The notes under the pieces: model-generated
Database searches by the model: none
Seen by the model: only the letters and a program-made list of their open reading frames with translations
What the model was told of the DNA's origin: nothing
Position numbers and translations under genes: made by a program
In this document: positions 42,181 to 55,905 of the stretch, in pieces
How the letters are laid out: every line of letters starts with the position of its first letter
How positions within the stretch are numbered: position 1 is the stretch's first letter
Assembly: GCA_039519185.1 (NCBI GenBank)
Contig: CM076854.1
Span: 67,643,448 to 67,707,447 of the forward strand
Length of the DNA stretch: 64,000 bases
From: Astragalus membranaceus
Lineage: Eukaryota > Streptophyta > Magnoliopsida > Fabales > Fabaceae
Reading direction: 5' to 3'

Positions 42181-43804
42181 TCATGGGAGGGTTTACACCT
42201 TGGACGCCCAGAAGGTCACACCATCAGATAATCTACTAAGGGGTATGGGATCTCTTTTTAATAACTCCATTAGTATTTTATATGATTCGGGTGCGACCCA
42301 TTGTTTTATATCTCAAGTTTGTGTCGAACGGCTGGGATTGGCTTTAACTCCTTTGCCTCAACCAATCTCCATTAAGACTGCTGCTGACAGTAGTGTTCAG
42401 ACCCGATCGATATGTGAAAACTGTCTTCTATCCATTGGAGACAGGAATTTTGTGGTAGACTTCATTTGTTTACCAATGAAGGGCACAGACGTCGTCCTAG
42501 GAATGAGTTGGATGACAGCCAACCATGTGACTATAGATTGTTTTCATCGAACTATTGATTTCGCCTCCGAGTCAGTGGAGCTGCAACCGCCCAATTCTGA
42601 AGCTGTTATTTCTTTCACATCGGCCAGTAACTATTTGTTCCAAGGCGCAGAAGCTTATGTCATGATGCTGTCTGCATCCACTGAGAGAGGTCACGATTTA
42701 TCTTCTGCGCAAGTAGTTAATGAATTTCTTGATGTGTTTCCCGATGAAGTTCCTGTGTTACCTCCGGATCGTGAGGTGGAATTTTCTATAGAGTTGGTTC
42801 CGGGCATTGGACCTATTTCTATAGCCCCGTATAGAATGTCGCCATTAGAGTTGAGGGAATTGAAAGTCCAACTGGAAGAGCTAATTTCCAAACGGTTTAT
42901 CCGGCCGAGTGCCTCACCATGGGGTGCTCCAGTGTTACTTGTCAAGAAGAAGGACGGAAGTATGAGATTGTGTATCGATTATCGTCAGTTGAATAAACTA
43001 ACTGTCAAGAACAAGTACCCTCTACTGAGGATTGATGATTTGTTAGACCAATTGAGGGGAGCTTCTGTATTTTCAAAGATTGATTTGAGGTCCGGCTATC
43101 ACCAAATCAGGGTTCGAGCTTTGGACGTCCCGAAGACCGCTTTCCGTACGAGGTATGGACACTATGAATTTGTAGTGATGCCCTTCGGTTTGACCAATGC
43201 TCCAGCCGTATTCATGGATTATATGAATCGGATTTTTAATCCCTATCTGGATCAGTTTGTGGTGGTGTTCATTGGTGATATCTTGGTGTTCTCTAAGACG
43301 ATTGAGGAGCATGTGCAACATCTCCGAATTGTTCTGAATGTACTCCGAGAGAAGAAGTTGTACGCTAAGCCGTCCAAATGTGATTTTTGGATGCCCGAAG
43401 TTAAGTTTCTGGGCCATGTGATATCTCGGGCTGGTGTTGCAGTGGATCCCAATAAGATTGAAGCTGTGGTAGACTGGGAAAAGCCGTCTACGGTTACTGA
43501 GGTGAGAAGTTTCTTGGGATTAGCTGGGTATTATCGAAGGTTCATTCAAGGATTTTCCCAGCTGGTTCTTCCACTCACTCGGTTAACTCGCAAGGGTCAG
43601 CCGTTTGTTTGGGACTCAGACTGTGATAATTGTTTCGTGGAATTGAAGAATCGTTTGACTTCTGCACCTGTCCTGATTCTTCCAGATCCGTCCGTAGGAT
43701 TCCAAATCTATTGTGACGCCTCTGGTAAGGGTTTGGGATGTGTCCTAATGCAGAATCAACAAGTAGTTGCGTATGCCTCCAGGCAGCTGAAGCCGCATGA
43801 ATAG
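42181..43804 (+). pseudogene. Tekay protease and reverse transcriptase, catalytic Asp lost
   Basis: Protease: [11 protein letters not shown] (about 42280) and [53 protein letters not shown] and [20 protein letters not shown] are intact. The catalytic box reads [11 protein letters not shown]. At 43274-43276 the first Asp of the invariant [YF]-x-D-D box is GGT (Gly), which abolishes metal binding in this family. A TAG follows at 43802-43804, after the RT connection and the start of RNase H ([16 protein letters not shown]). Confidence 0.93.
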
Positions 43805-45604
43805 AATTACCCAACTCATGATCTAGAGTTGGCAGCGATTGTGTTTGCCCTAAAGATTTGGAGACATTACCTGTATGGGTCTCTTTTTGAAGTCTTTAGT
43901 GACCACAAGAGCCTTAAGTATTTGTTTGACCAAAAGGAGTTGAACAACAGACAGAGGAGATGGGTAGAGTTCCTGAAAGATTATGATTTTGAATTGAAGT
44001 ACCATCCTGGTAAGGCTAATGTTGTGGCCGATGCTTTGAGCAGAAAGTCTATCCATACGGCAGAGTTGATGATGCACGAGATGTCTTTGTTGGAATCATT
44101 TAGAGACCTCAATTTGACAGTGAAGGCAAGAAGGAGCGGGTTAGTGTTGAGCCATATTCAGATTTCAAGTTCCTTGAGAAATCTGATTCGCTCAGCCCAA
44201 GAGGGTGATGTAGAACTGCAAGCGCAGAAGAGGTTGCCGAGTTACACCGAAGACGGTGATGGCGTAATTTGTTTTAATGGTAGAATCTGTGTGCCGAATG
44301 ATGAGAATGTGAAGAGGCAAGTTTTAGCGGAGGCTCATAAGAGTCAGTTCTCAATACATCCTGGGTCTACCAAGATGTATCGAGATTTGAGGCAATTGTA
44401 CTGGTGGCCGGGCATGAAAGTAGATATTGCAGAGTTTGTGTCTCGATGCTTGACTTGTCAAAGGGTTAAGATAGAGCACCAGAAGCCAGGTGGCCAGTTA
44501 CAGCCGTTGAATGTACCTGAATGGAAATGGGAAAGAATATCTATGGATTTTGTCATGGGATTGCCACGGTCCCAAGCCGGAAATGATTCTATTTGGGTAG
44601 TGGTGGATCGCCTGACCAAGTCCACCCATTTTATTCCGGTGCGTTCGAATCACAAGGTTGCTAAGTTAGCAGATGAGTATCTCAAGAATATTGTGAAGTT
44701 GCATGGAATCCCTACAAGTATCATCTGTGATCGAGATCCCAAGTTCACATCTCGATTTTGGAGAGCATTGAATATGGCGTTGGGAACAACGGTGTGTGTT
44801 AGCACCGCTTACCATCCACAGACAGACGGGCAGACTGAGAGAACAATCCAGACATTGGAGGATATGTTGAGGGCTTGTGTGCTTGATAGTGGAGGCAGGT
44901 GGGAGGATCATCTCCCATTGGTAGAATTTTCCTACAACAACAGTTACCATTCTAGTATCGGAATGGCTCCATATGAAACCTTGTATGGAAGGAAGTGTAG
45001 AACACCCTTGTGTTGGTGGGATATAGGTGAGCAGAGATTGTTGGGACCGGACTTGGTCCGTAAGACTACGGAGAAGATCCGTCAGATAAGAGAAAGGATG
45101 AAAGCCGCGCAGAGCCGACAAAAGAGCTATGCGGATAAGAGAAGAAGGCCGTTAGAATTCAAAGAAGGAGACCATGTCTTTTGGAGACTTTCTCCAACCA
45201 TCGGGACCGGTATCGCTTTGCGAGCAAAGAAGCTCAGTCCTCGGTATGTCGGACCCTTCCAGATTATCGAGCGGGTTGGGCCGGTAGCTTATCGCATTGC
45301 ATTACCCCCAGAATTGTCCAGATTACATGATGTGTTTCATGTATCGCAGTTAAGGAAGTATATTCATGATCCGAACCAACCCTTAAGTTATGAAGCGATC
45401 GACATCAGACCGGATTTGTCTTATCAGCCTACTCCGGTCAGAATCATCGAACGTGGCGAGAAAACGCTCCGGACGAGATCAATTCCTATTGTCAAGGTGC
45501 TTTGGGACGGTGCATCACCTGACGAAGCGACATGGGAAGTAGAGGAGAACATCCGGGTGAAATATCCCTATCTGTTCGATTCAGGTACGTTTTGTCAATT
45601 TTGA
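43805..45604 (+). pseudogene. Tekay RNase H end, integrase and chromodomain-like tail
   Basis: Continues the same polyprotein after the TAG. It has the RNase H end ([30 protein letters not shown]). The integrase zinc finger follows ([10 protein letters not shown] with CLTC further on). The core has Asp in [10 protein letters not shown], Asp in [14 protein letters not shown] and Glu in [23 protein letters not shown]-type motif ([13 protein letters not shown]) and a chromodomain-like tail ([32 protein letters not shown]) follow, which in chromoviruses steers insertion to heterochromatin. All catalytic integrase residues are present. The frame ends at TGA 45602-45604, within 30 bp of the 3' LTR. 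Confidence 0.93.
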
Positions 45605-45616
45605 GGACAAAATTTT

Positions 45617-45632
45617 AAAAAGTTGGGGTGAT
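45617..45632 (+). promoter_or_regulatory. Polypurine tract
   Basis: AAAAAGTTGGGGTGAT immediately before the 3' LTR; plus-strand DNA priming site. Confidence 0.8.
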
Positions 45633-47915
45633 TGTAACATCCCCTAATTACCTAAATTAATTTAATTAATTTAGCAAGAGGTTAAGTGAATTATTGGCTA
45701 AATGAAATATTTAGCATAAGAGGTTATCATGAAATGGTTAATTGGCAAGCGTTGTTAAGTTATGTGAGGCTTTGAGTAAATGATTTATTAGGCCATGTCT
45801 TAGTAGTATTAGAAGAGTGAATGACTGAAGGGTATTTTGGGTTTTACACCCCTTTAAGTGAGGGCACAGCTGAACCAAACCCCACCCCAACCCAAGCACT
45901 CCATCATTTGTGACATTCAGAAAACAAAGAAAGAAAAGAAGAGAGGGAGCTAGAGAGTGAGAGTGGAAAACGTGAGGGAGGAGGGAGGAGCAAGGCCAAG
46001 CACCATCTGTCAATGCATGTCTAGTTTTTCCTCCCCATTCACTTCCATTTCTTCTCCTCTTTCTGCTGATACCACTTTTAAAGCCAACATATTCCTCCAT
46101 CACCAATCTCCACTGAAGAACACCAAAGCTCCACTTAGTCAAAAATGGAGTCTAGGGGCTGAATGTGACATGCATGTTGGGTTGGTAGCTAGTTTGAAGT
46201 AGTTCAGAACCAATATTGTGTTTGTCAAGCATTAGGAAGGAGGTTTGGTAGCTCTGGGTTGAACTTGGACATTATTGGTGCATAGGACTCGAATTTGGGA
46301 ACGTTCGAGACATCTCGTGGTCGTAGAAACTCCGTTTGCTGGTGTTGTTGCGATTGTCATCGCAAGAGGTGAGTTCTATAACTCGCTTAGGGGATATGTG
46401 TGCGTTTCTGAGTCTTTACTTTTCGAAAACCCTTGTCATGTGTTTCTGGTACCGAAAGGAAATTTATCGAAAACCGTTTTCCCAAAAAGATTGTGATTTG
46501 AATCATGAAGTACTTGATTGATTGTTTGGATGTATTGGATTGGATTAAGTGTGTTGCTGTGATATGCTGTTTTAATGTGTGATAAGTTTGGGTCTCGATC
46601 GGAACGGAAATTGGAATCGGAACGGAACGGAAATGCCTTTGAAAATACTGTTTCTGGAAAACTGAAGGAGACGCACGGGTCAGGTGCCTCTGCGCACGGA
46701 TCGTGCGCCCCCATCTGTGACTGTGCGCGAAAAGTATTTTAACTGCGCACTGGTCGTGCGCCTTGACGCACGGATCGTGCGCCTGGTTCTGAAACTTCAC
46801 TTCTCATTTTTGAAATGGGCACGGGTCGTGCGCCTATACGCACGGGTCGTGCGTGATCTTCTGATTTCCTGTTTCGAAACACCCTCTAGTCCATTCCGAA
46901 TGATTCCAATCCCCTTCTAATCCATTCCCCAAGGTTTCCCAACAATGGAAATGTATTGAAATCATGGAATTGAACATGTTTGATATAAGACTTGTGTATT
47001 AAGAACGTAACGGAAAATCGTACATAGAGAACGCGAGAGAACATAAGTCCAGAAAGGTTAATTCAGGGTAAAATGCCTTCCCTCGTGGAAGAATAGACGG
47101 TACATGACTGAAATCATTGACGGCCCATTGCGGGTACATGGATATATAATGTATAATAAATACAAGAGGATAAGGGTGACGACCCTTAGAGGATTAGCAT
47201 ACTAAGGGAGGGGAAGTCATGAGCCCCAAAACCTAGACTCAAGAGGTTTCACCTACTAGAAATAGCGGGATGGGTTCACCAAAGCCAAGAGGTGCCTATA
47301 AAATAGGTAGGCCGAGGTGTTATGCTAAAATCATGGAACAAAATATTGTATGCTTCATGTGTCGCTTAGGAGGGCCATGAGCATAGAGGATACAGGAACC
47401 TAATATATTTCCACGTGGTTGCCTTTTTAGGGCCACGAGTTCAAAGTAAAGCATAATGAACCGCTAGAGTTAGTAAGGGGTCTCGATAGGACTCACTGAG
47501 ATAATGTTTATCTCACCCTTCATATTTGTGGTTTTTACAGAGAAACAGGGAAAAGCAAAGGCGACTAAGCACGGTTAGCTGGTGCGACTCATGGAGCTAT
47601 TGGATATTGGATTTCCGCTTAGCCCTTTGTATTTTTTTATTTAGTTATGTCGCCGATTGTATAACTTTCATTGTTTAAGTTGTAAAATCGTTTCCGCTAC
47701 TTTATGTTTTGAGTATTGAACACCAGGATTATGTACAAGTCTTAAGTTTTGAAACTTAAGCATTTTCAGGAAGTTTATGAGGTTCAGAGAACCATTGATA
47801 TGTATTATCGAAAGTTTTAGTTGTGTTCAATATTTCAATAACAGGAAGTTACTCTGATGTATGCCATTTAGTGCATTTCGGTGATTCTACATGTTAGAAT
47901 TATCGGGGTGTTACA
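45633..47915 (+). repeat. Tekay 3' LTR, 2283 bp
   Basis: Same length as the 5' copy, differing only by scattered substitutions (for example GGGTCAGGTGCC against GGGTCGGGTGCC near 46680). Ends GGGGTGTTACA. Confidence 0.93.
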
Positions 47916-50900
47916 GAAGCAGCCCAAAAAAAAAATTCATTGTTCTAACTAATGTTGACTCTCTGTGAAGCATTCCTATAGTGAACGTGCACGACACGTG
48001 CAGTTTCTCTTGTTTGAGTCAGTCAGTTTCTTTCCTTGTCACCATCACCATCCAAGTCTAACCCCGCCCCGTCCATCCATTAAACGCATATTCTCTCCCA
48101 TCAGTGCATACTTGACTTTTTGGTTCATTCTCACTAACACTCTAAGTCCTCCATGCTGGGGCAATTCTGTGATCACTAACTTTCTTTATCGGCATTATTT
48201 TCTTTCAGTGCAAGTCTTTCAAAAAAAAACAAAAAAAAAAGAGAAGAGATAAATGAGAAGAACAAGCTCGCTAGGTTGAAAACCCGCAAAGGGCAGCCTA
48301 GGCAAAAAGGAGCGCCCGGTGGATTGAAAACTCGCAAAGAGCGGTCCAGGCAAAAATTAGAGCATAAAAAAAATGCAAAGAAAAGAGCAAACACATATAG
48401 ATAGATAAATTGTTGTCAGGTTTTACGAGAAAATAAGCAATCGGAATTTGAAATGAAGTTTGGCCGTCTCCCCACAACCTCAAGAAAATCCAAAATCCAG
48501 AAGTTCCCTTTCCTACCCACCTTAAGCCAAGAAAATCCCAAAGAGAAGGGAAAAATCCCCCTCCTACCCACCTTAAGTCAAGAAAGTCCCAGGATATCTC
48601 CATCACTCTAGACAAGGATCAATTCCACATCGAAAATGGTATATCATCTTTATCAGCTCACCCAAGTCCAAAGAAAAGAAAGAAGTCCAAAGGAAAAGAA
48701 TGCAACCAAACAAAAAGATTCAAAAAAAAAAAATGAAAAATCCCAAAAAAAAAAGGAAAAAAGAAAGACCAAGAAAAAAGAGAAACAAAAGAAGTACAAA
48801 TTGTGAGCCGATGTATTTCACCATGAAACACCAGAGATCCTTGTCTCCATAAACCTTCCAACACTCTGTTGTGCATAATAATCTCTCCTTTCATGAAGAC
48901 CGCAAACATTTCCTTTGGCCTCAACATCTAACCCTCAGTAAACCCTCAGCCATTCTACTATGAAACACAAACTCGTCCTAATAAAACCCCAAGCACCTCA
49001 TCAAACCTAATAACCCTTTCCTTCATAAATCATTGACCATTGGCCGATACCGAATAAGACCCAACAGCCCATCAGCTTCAAACACTTCATTAAGCTCAAT
49101 CATCCCTTCTCCACAAAACATCACAATCCTGAAAAGTCCATCCCGATCAATAACCGATCGCTTCTGTTTTCTCGAATTTTAACCCTAGGACAAGTAAGTT
49201 TATCTATTTACGATGGGTTTGCTCAAAAGAAAAACAAACGATCGGAAAAAAGAAAGCCGATCAAGAAAAATCTTCAGAAAAAAGAAAGCTGACAAAACAA
49301 TAAAGACTTGCACTCTAGAATGCGTTCAAGTTGCATTAAAACAAGGTTTAGTGATCACCAAGTGAGGCTTCTTTCATACTAAAAGTCAAAACTTTCATTA
49401 CATTTGAGTTTTTCTTAAAGAGAACCAAAGATGTGTACTAGGGGGCATTTCCTTCACCTCTCACTCCACTCAACCATGGGGAAATTTGTTCATCGTCTAT
49501 CCCATTCACATGCCACCCTCCGTTCATAACCGTCACCATAACTCTGTCACCTTTCACAACCTCACTCAAAGAAACCGTTGAAATGTCATTCCAAAGTGGG
49601 GCAAGTGCATTCCCATTCCTTCACCTCATTCATTCCCATAAAAACCTCACCGGGGCAATCTTTCAACTCACTATCCTAAATAAGGCCTTTCATTCCACCT
49701 TTCATCCCAAGAGCCGAAGTGTTCCCAATTCATCATCTCCTACACCCCTAGTCATTATCACCACCAGGCAGAGGCAAGCTTATTCACTCATCAAAAGCCC
49801 GAACCGGGGCAGTCTTGCATCCCTTGGTCCCTCATGAGCGTCGGCAATAATCTTGTCTGTCATCCCTTCACTTGTCATACATGTTCTAAACCAATCTCAA
49901 ATTAACGGACTCACTCATTCACATTTGCACTCCTATGCATGCTTACTAGACAATGCTTCAAAGAGAGAGAACACAAGTTAGTCATGCGATATCTAAGATT
50001 CAGTCGTCATTGGAAGGAAGAGAAAACAAGTGAGCTTGTTTGTAAATAAAAACCTTTAGAACACCGGAGTTTGAATCAAATTCAATTTTTTTTCAACAGA
50101 ATGGTCAATAATCATCTCAATTCCTTGCATTCAAAGTCTTGCATTTCATCATCACAAAAATGTTCAAGTACCCCAATCATTCATATCTTATTTTTCGCCT
50201 CATGCATTTAGGCGTTCCATTTTGTTTATCATGGTTTCATGAAAGGCAACAAAAAAGAAGCAACGGATAAAAGCAAAAATCTTCCATTTCATTACATCAA
50301 GCATCAAAGCATTGCATCTTAAAGAAAGAAAAAGCAAAAACGCAAGCACTCCATAATATTTCAACACCATTGTATCGAACATCAAATCTTTTTCAATAAA
50401 TGGGGGGCTAAATCGAATACACATTCGGGATAGTCATCAGGACGTTTGAATTGATCACTCAAGAATCTGAAAGTCCCTATGTCAAAAAGCAAAAACACGT
50501 CATCCCATGTCATTGCATTTGCATCATATTAATGTTTGCATTTCGTAAAAGGGAAAGTACCAAAGTCCTTGCATCAAAGCATTACATGTGTATCATGCAA
50601 GGCAACACAAAGGCTCCCCATGTCATTCCATTATCGTTCATTTTTGCCACTCATCGAAACATTGCATTCGCATGCCCGCCTTTCATGAAAGAGAGAGAAA
50701 TGAGCAGAAAATAAAACAAGAGCATTCCATTCATCAAAACATGAATCACTGTCATTGCATCGCACACTTGCATTACAAGTATCAATCTTTGCATCAAAGC
50801 ACTACATTTGCATATTCGCATTTCATAAAGAGCAAAAGAAAACAAGCAAAGAAAAACAAACGATCAGAAAAAAGAAGGCTGATCGAAGAAACAAAACAAT

Positions 50901-51840
50901 CAGACCAAAAGAAGAACTTCAGGAATGTTCCACCACATGCATCATTACACCAAAATCATATCATTGCATGCACCTGCATAACATGCCCTTGCATAACATG
51001 CACCCATACTCCATGCACTATTCCTTGCATCAACTGACGTATGCAGGTACCTCAACTCAGTGCGGTAGCATTGACCATTTCAATCAATCAATCAACAGGA
51101 TTTGCGAATCCCTTCAGGACCCATGTGTCCCGTCAAAAGCAGACTCCACCTCGTATTCGAGCTACGGTTTGCAACTTCGTTCATTACCCAGAGCTAGTGA
51201 GCTCATTTCAATTCAGATCACGTCGTTATCGAGCATCGGCGAATCATCCGACCCAAGGTCCTTCAGTATAGTTCAAATCAAAAGTCCAAACAACGACTTT
51301 GAACTCTACCTTCATGTCACTAAGTCATCTCTGAGCATGACAGATCTTCAGACTCCATATCCTTCAAGACTAGCTGTGTCAGCCTAAGGGATGGCGTACG
51401 TCCTTCGAGGTAAAACATATCGGTCCCACAACTTGATATTGAACTTCAGGTCGCTCGAAAAGGCCACCCTCAGAGCTCAGGTGCTCCTTCAAAGCCCATG
51501 TGCAAACTCGGATCGTGCGCGGTTCGTTAAAAGGCTTTAGGCAGCCTCCAGTGTCGGCTTACTGTAGGCCGGTACCTTCTTTACTGCTTTCCTTACCGCT
51601 TTATTTCTTGCTTTTGCTGCCTGAGGGCTGGCACCAATCTATTTCCTGCTCCTGTTGGCTTACTAAGGGCTGATGCTTCATCCATTGCAGTCATCAAGTG
51701 TTAACCCCCTTTCTCAAAAAAAAAAGAAAGAAAATTTGAACTTTTCTGAAGCGGACAAAATTAGTATTATTTCTATATCTTTATTTCCATTTCACCCACA
51801 AATATGAAAAGGCCAATTCATATTTCTTGGCGAAATGTGA
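47916..51840 (+). other. Non-coding 3' internal region of an Ogre-like element
   Basis: No domain-bearing frame in nearly 4 kb. It contains GGTTGAAAACCCGCAAAGGG then CAGCCTAGGCAAAAA, and a diverged repeat of it (48272-48355), which I associate with Tat/Ogre 3' regions. It also has A-rich GAAAAAAGAAAGCCGATC words, long stretches of GCATTGCATTTGCATC words (50440-51010), and GGCTTACT(G/A)(T/A)(A/G)GG repeats (51555-51670). The 149- and 210-residue frames at 50.6-51.4 kb are low-complexity and unsupported. Confidence 0.5.
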
Positions 51841-51856
51841 AATAAAGAGGGGCAGC
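51841..51856 (+). promoter_or_regulatory. Polypurine tract of the Ogre-like element
   Basis: AATAAAGAGGGGCAGC directly before TGTAATACCC. It marks the following sequence as a 3' LTR in plus orientation. Confidence 0.7.
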
Positions 51857-52534
51857 TGTAATACCCTAATTTTGTCCGCCCAAGTCAAAAAAACATTTTC
51901 CAGAAAAATAGAACAATAAGGTAATTCATAATGTGTGGAAAATAGTGGATTTGTGCATTTATGTGTATTCATCCCCTATTTCACATTTTTTTAATTGAAT
52001 TATGCGCGCGCGTCAGTCTTAACTGCGTGAGCTGCCCTGTGCCCTTGTCATTTGGCACGTGTTTTTATTTTCAAAAAGGCCATTATTAATTTTTGGCACC
52101 CAAAAACATTTTTCTTAATTTTCAGGAATTTTAGGAAATAAAATAGTGCATATTTTTGCATTTTTGTGCATTTAAATAAAAGCGAATTAATTATTTTTGG
52201 ACCAAGACCAGGTCAAGGACGTGGCATACATGTTACTCTACCAAGGGTAATTTTTGTATAATTTTTGGGAAGAAAGTCCTAGTCCAAAATAATTAAAAAT
52301 GTATTTTCCCCATTTTTAATGCATAAAAAACCCAAAAAAGACCATTAAATATTCCCCAATTACTAAATGACAATTTTTATTGCCTAGAATAATTAGAGGG
52401 AATATTTTATGGTGCTCAAAAATATGTGACACTTTTTAATAGGTGCACCTTCACTTCCATGCCCAAAATTCAAAAAAAAAAACTCAAAAAGAAGGAAGTG
52501 TCCTCAATAAGACAAAAGACCAAAAACAAGTTTT

Positions 52535-52630
52535 TTTTTCCTCTCTCTCTCTCTCTCCCCCCACAATTTCGAAATTCTCTCTCTCTCTCTCTCCCCCCCA
52601 CAATTTCGAAATTCCTTCTCTCTCTCTCCC
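52535..52630. repeat. CT microsatellite with a duplicated 40-bp block
   Basis: (TC)n-CCCCCCACAATTTCGAAATTC occurs twice in tandem, then a third CT run. AATTTCGAAATT is a perfect short palindrome. Confidence 0.9.
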
Positions 52631-53996
52631 TCTCACAAAATTCTTCCACACTCTTCTATTGTACCATTATTCCTTATCTTGAAGGAATATGCCTTGTACC
52701 ATCCTTAAACCTTCTCCTTTGGTGCATATCACCAATTCTCACTCACTCTCATGAAGATTCATGCCATCTTTGGTAAATAACCCCACCCTCTCACACTCAC
52801 CTCTTCACAAAAAAATGCAAAATTTCCTCTTTGGTAATATTCCATCTCAATTATGCCCTTAACCCTATCATATATGAGCCTTCATTCCCAAAATAAGACA
52901 AGTTTTTTCACACAAACTATCCCTTCCTCTCTCCTCATTTTCGCCCACACCCTATTCTCCCTCACACTCATTTTTGTGTTTTCTCAATGCCCTCAATCCA
53001 TGTGATGATTAATCCTAGCCTTTGATTCAAATTTAAAGTCTAATCCAAGAGCACATTAAAAACACAAAGACCAAATTACCCCTAGACCTAAAACAACTCC
53101 ATAAATACCCTCTCATTTCCACACATCACATCTTTTTTTTGGCTCATTCTCTCCTACACAAAACCTAGCGCACAACTCTCTCCTCTCCTTCCCTCTCTTT
53201 GGCCGAACTCCCCCTCTCCTCCTCCCCCCTCCATCTTTTTGTTTTCCTTCACCCAAGCACTACCATTTAACCAAAAATCCATTCCTCCTTCACATACTTC
53301 CTCCAATTTCTCACCCAAAATTCAAGCATCATCATCTAGTGGTTTGGATCATCAAATTTGCGTGAGGTTCTTCTTGGTTTCCTTGAAGATTTGTTGATTT
53401 GCTCTAGTTTCTTTCTTCAATCTTACTTCCTAGCTTGGAGTTGAGGTATATTCCTAAAACCCTTGCATCATCTTCAAAATTTTAGCATCCAAAATGTAGA
53501 TCATAGGTTAATTTCGCATAATCATCATCATCTTTGCCTTTTATTGTTTAAAGTTGAATTGATTGTTGTTGTTGAATGAGAGGTGTGTTTCAAGCATTTT
53601 GACAAACACTTGGGGAGGTTTGGGTGTTTGAAATGCATCTCTCACTTGGAATAAATGGTGTGCTTGTGCATATTTCTTGTTTGCTTGCATGTTCATGAAT
53701 AAAATTGTTGTTTATGGCTATTTTCATTTCGCATGTTAGGAAGAAATTAGGGTTTATATGATTTTGTTGCACTTCCTTGCTTAATCATGTGAATCCTTGC
53801 AAAAATGGATCTATGTTGCTTTGTGTTAATTTTTGTGTTCTTTTTATTAAATAAAATGTGGACCTATGTTTCGTTTGGTTCGCATACTTATGATTAAAAA
53901 TATTTTCAAGTTGATTTTGTTGTTGTTCTTTGCTTGATGATGTTTAATCTTGTTGTTAGTATTTCATTTTAGTGTTAAAGGTTATTTTTTGTTGTT

Positions 53997-54526
53997 GGTT
54001 GATGATCTAGCAATATGATTCCCACTAGTGCCTAGTGCACCTTGATCTAAGTGGTGAAGATTGCTAAAAAGGACTCAATTTAGTTTATGTGTTCACTTAT
54101 CCTTGTGTCTTAGTTTGCTTATTGTAAATTGTTGATGATAGGCAAGTTGATTCTCACTAGTGCCTAGTGCACTTTTCTCAAAGTGAGAGGATTGCTCTAT
54201 GTGATTCAACTTAGTTGTGTGTTTATTTAATCTTTGTATTTTAATTTGCTTATTGTTAGTGGTTGATGATAGGCAAGTTGATTTTCACTAATGCCTAGTG
54301 CATTTTGATTCAAGTGAGAAGATTGCTCTATGTGATTCAACTTAGTTGTGTGTTTATTTAATCTTTGTATTTTAATTTGCTTATTGTTAGTGGTTGATGA
54401 TAGGCAAGTTGATTCTCACTTGTGCCTAGGGCACTTTGATTCAAGTGAGAAGATTGCTCTATGTGGTTCAACTTGGTTTTAATGTTCATTTACTTGTTCT
54501 TATATTCTAGTTTGATCATTGTTTAT
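53997..54526 (+). repeat. ~120-140-bp tandem repeat in the Ogre-like LTR
   Basis: Units begin GGTTGATGAT(A/C)... and contain TCACTAGTGCCTAGTGCAC and GAAGATTGCTCTATGTGATT. Four units lie at about 53997, 54132, 54252 and 54391. A fifth, diverged unit is the one interrupted at 54526 and resumed at 62669 (CTTATGCCTAGTGCATC). Confidence 0.85.
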
Positions 54527-55059
54527 TGTAACACCCCATTTCTACCCGGAAATTTAAATCATAAATTTCAGAGTTCAAAAATTATTTTTCAACACAACCA
54601 AACGTGATGCTACATTCTCTTCAAATAAACAACAACAGTAAAATAACAATCTCCCTTATAGTTTCAGACTAATACGTAACACGTAACAAGTGGGATGGAA
54701 TCCTCAAAAATATTTAGTTCAGTTCACATAACAGGATCCTCAACATCTCGCAGCGGAATAAAAATACAATCTCATAAAAACATAACACAGTCTCAACAAT
54801 AACATCATATCTTCAGTAGAAATTACTCAGCATGTCAAAAAAAAAACAAAACAAAAGAAAACTAGCGCCCATCTCCTGAGTGTTACGTATCAGAACACAA
54901 GACCGACTCAGGAATGAAGGCAGAGAAGCCTTCACTCATGGTTACCTGTAGTAATAAACAACAAAGGGGTGAGTCTCAACCGCATAATAAAGCTTATAAT
55001 AAGCAATATGTTGGAGTATAGAACTACACCAATCACAACAACACATTTATATTTTTATT

Positions 55060-55332
55060 TTTATATATATATATATAAAAGTATACAGTAACTTTTACAA
55101 TTATGAATATATACGTATATATATATATATATAACAACTTTCACCTTATATCTATATATATATATATATATATATATAACAACTTCTACAAAATTATACA
55201 TATAACAAATTTCATAATTTATATATATCAACTCTCAACAATTTATATATATACGTAGTTATATAAATATATACATGTAACAGCTCCACAATTTATATAT
55301 ATACATCTTTATGCACATAACAACTTCAGCAA

Positions 55333-55382
<50 letters not shown>
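55060..55382. repeat. (TA)n microsatellite cluster
   Basis: Several TATATA runs separated by CAACTT words; the longest is about 55336-55381. The equivalent cluster in the other LTR (60170-60520) has different run lengths, as expected for slippage. Confidence 0.95.
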
Positions 55383-55385
<3 letters not shown>

Positions 55386-55639
55386 GTCACACAGCCATAT
55401 TATACATCAACCAAAATAATTATTAATGATGAGCATGCATGTATGAAGTGCAAGTATGCATGTGGTACCATCATCATCACTTAGACAGAAACAGCAACAC
55501 AGCAACACAAAAACTGGCGCAACTTAGACAGAAACAACAACACAGCAACACAAAAACTGGCGCAACTTAGACACAACAGCAACACAAAACTGGCGCAGCT
55601 TAGACAGAAACAGCAACACAGCAACACAAAAGCTGGCGC

Positions 55640-55905
55640 AACTTAGACACTACAGCAACACAGAAAACTGGCGCAGAAGCAACAGCGCCTAGACACAGCA
55701 ACACAGAAACTGGCGTAGGAGCAACAGCGCCTAGACACAGCAACACAGAAACTGGCGCAGGAGCAACAGCGTCTAGTCACAGCAACACAGAAACTGGCGC
55801 AGGAGCAACAGCGCCTAGACACAGCAACACAGAAACTGGCGCAGGAGCAACAGCGCCTAGACACAGCAACACAGAAACTGGCGCAGAAGCAACATTGGCG
55901 CCAGC
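55640..55905. repeat. 42-bp minisatellite, LTR copy 1
   Basis: Unit ACTGGCGCAGGAGCAACAGC then GCCTAGACACAGCAACACAGAA, six copies. The minus-strand 98-residue frame (SRRCCSCASFCVAV repeats) is an artefact, since the unit of 42 is a multiple of three. The other LTR has five copies at 61297-61485. Confidence 0.93.

Larger units (their letters stand above)
38788..47915 (+). mobile_element. Complete Tekay/Del-type chromovirus (Ty3/gypsy), 9128 bp
   Basis: Two 2283-bp LTRs (38788-41070, 45633-47915) run from TGTAACATCCCC to GGGGTGTTACA, with a tRNA-Met primer site, gag, protease, RT, RNase H, integrase, a C-terminal chromodomain-like segment and a polypurine tract, in the Ty3/gypsy order. The flanks are GAAGG and GAAGC, a 5-bp duplication with one mismatch. 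By eye I counted about 35 substitutions between the LTRs (about 98.5 percent identical) and no net length difference, so the insertion is fairly recent. Coding breaks make it non-autonomous. Confidence 0.93.

Noticed and set aside
50755..51387. 210-residue plus frame
   Set aside because: His/Thr/Ser-rich low-complexity DNA in an element spacer; no domain and no codon-level support.
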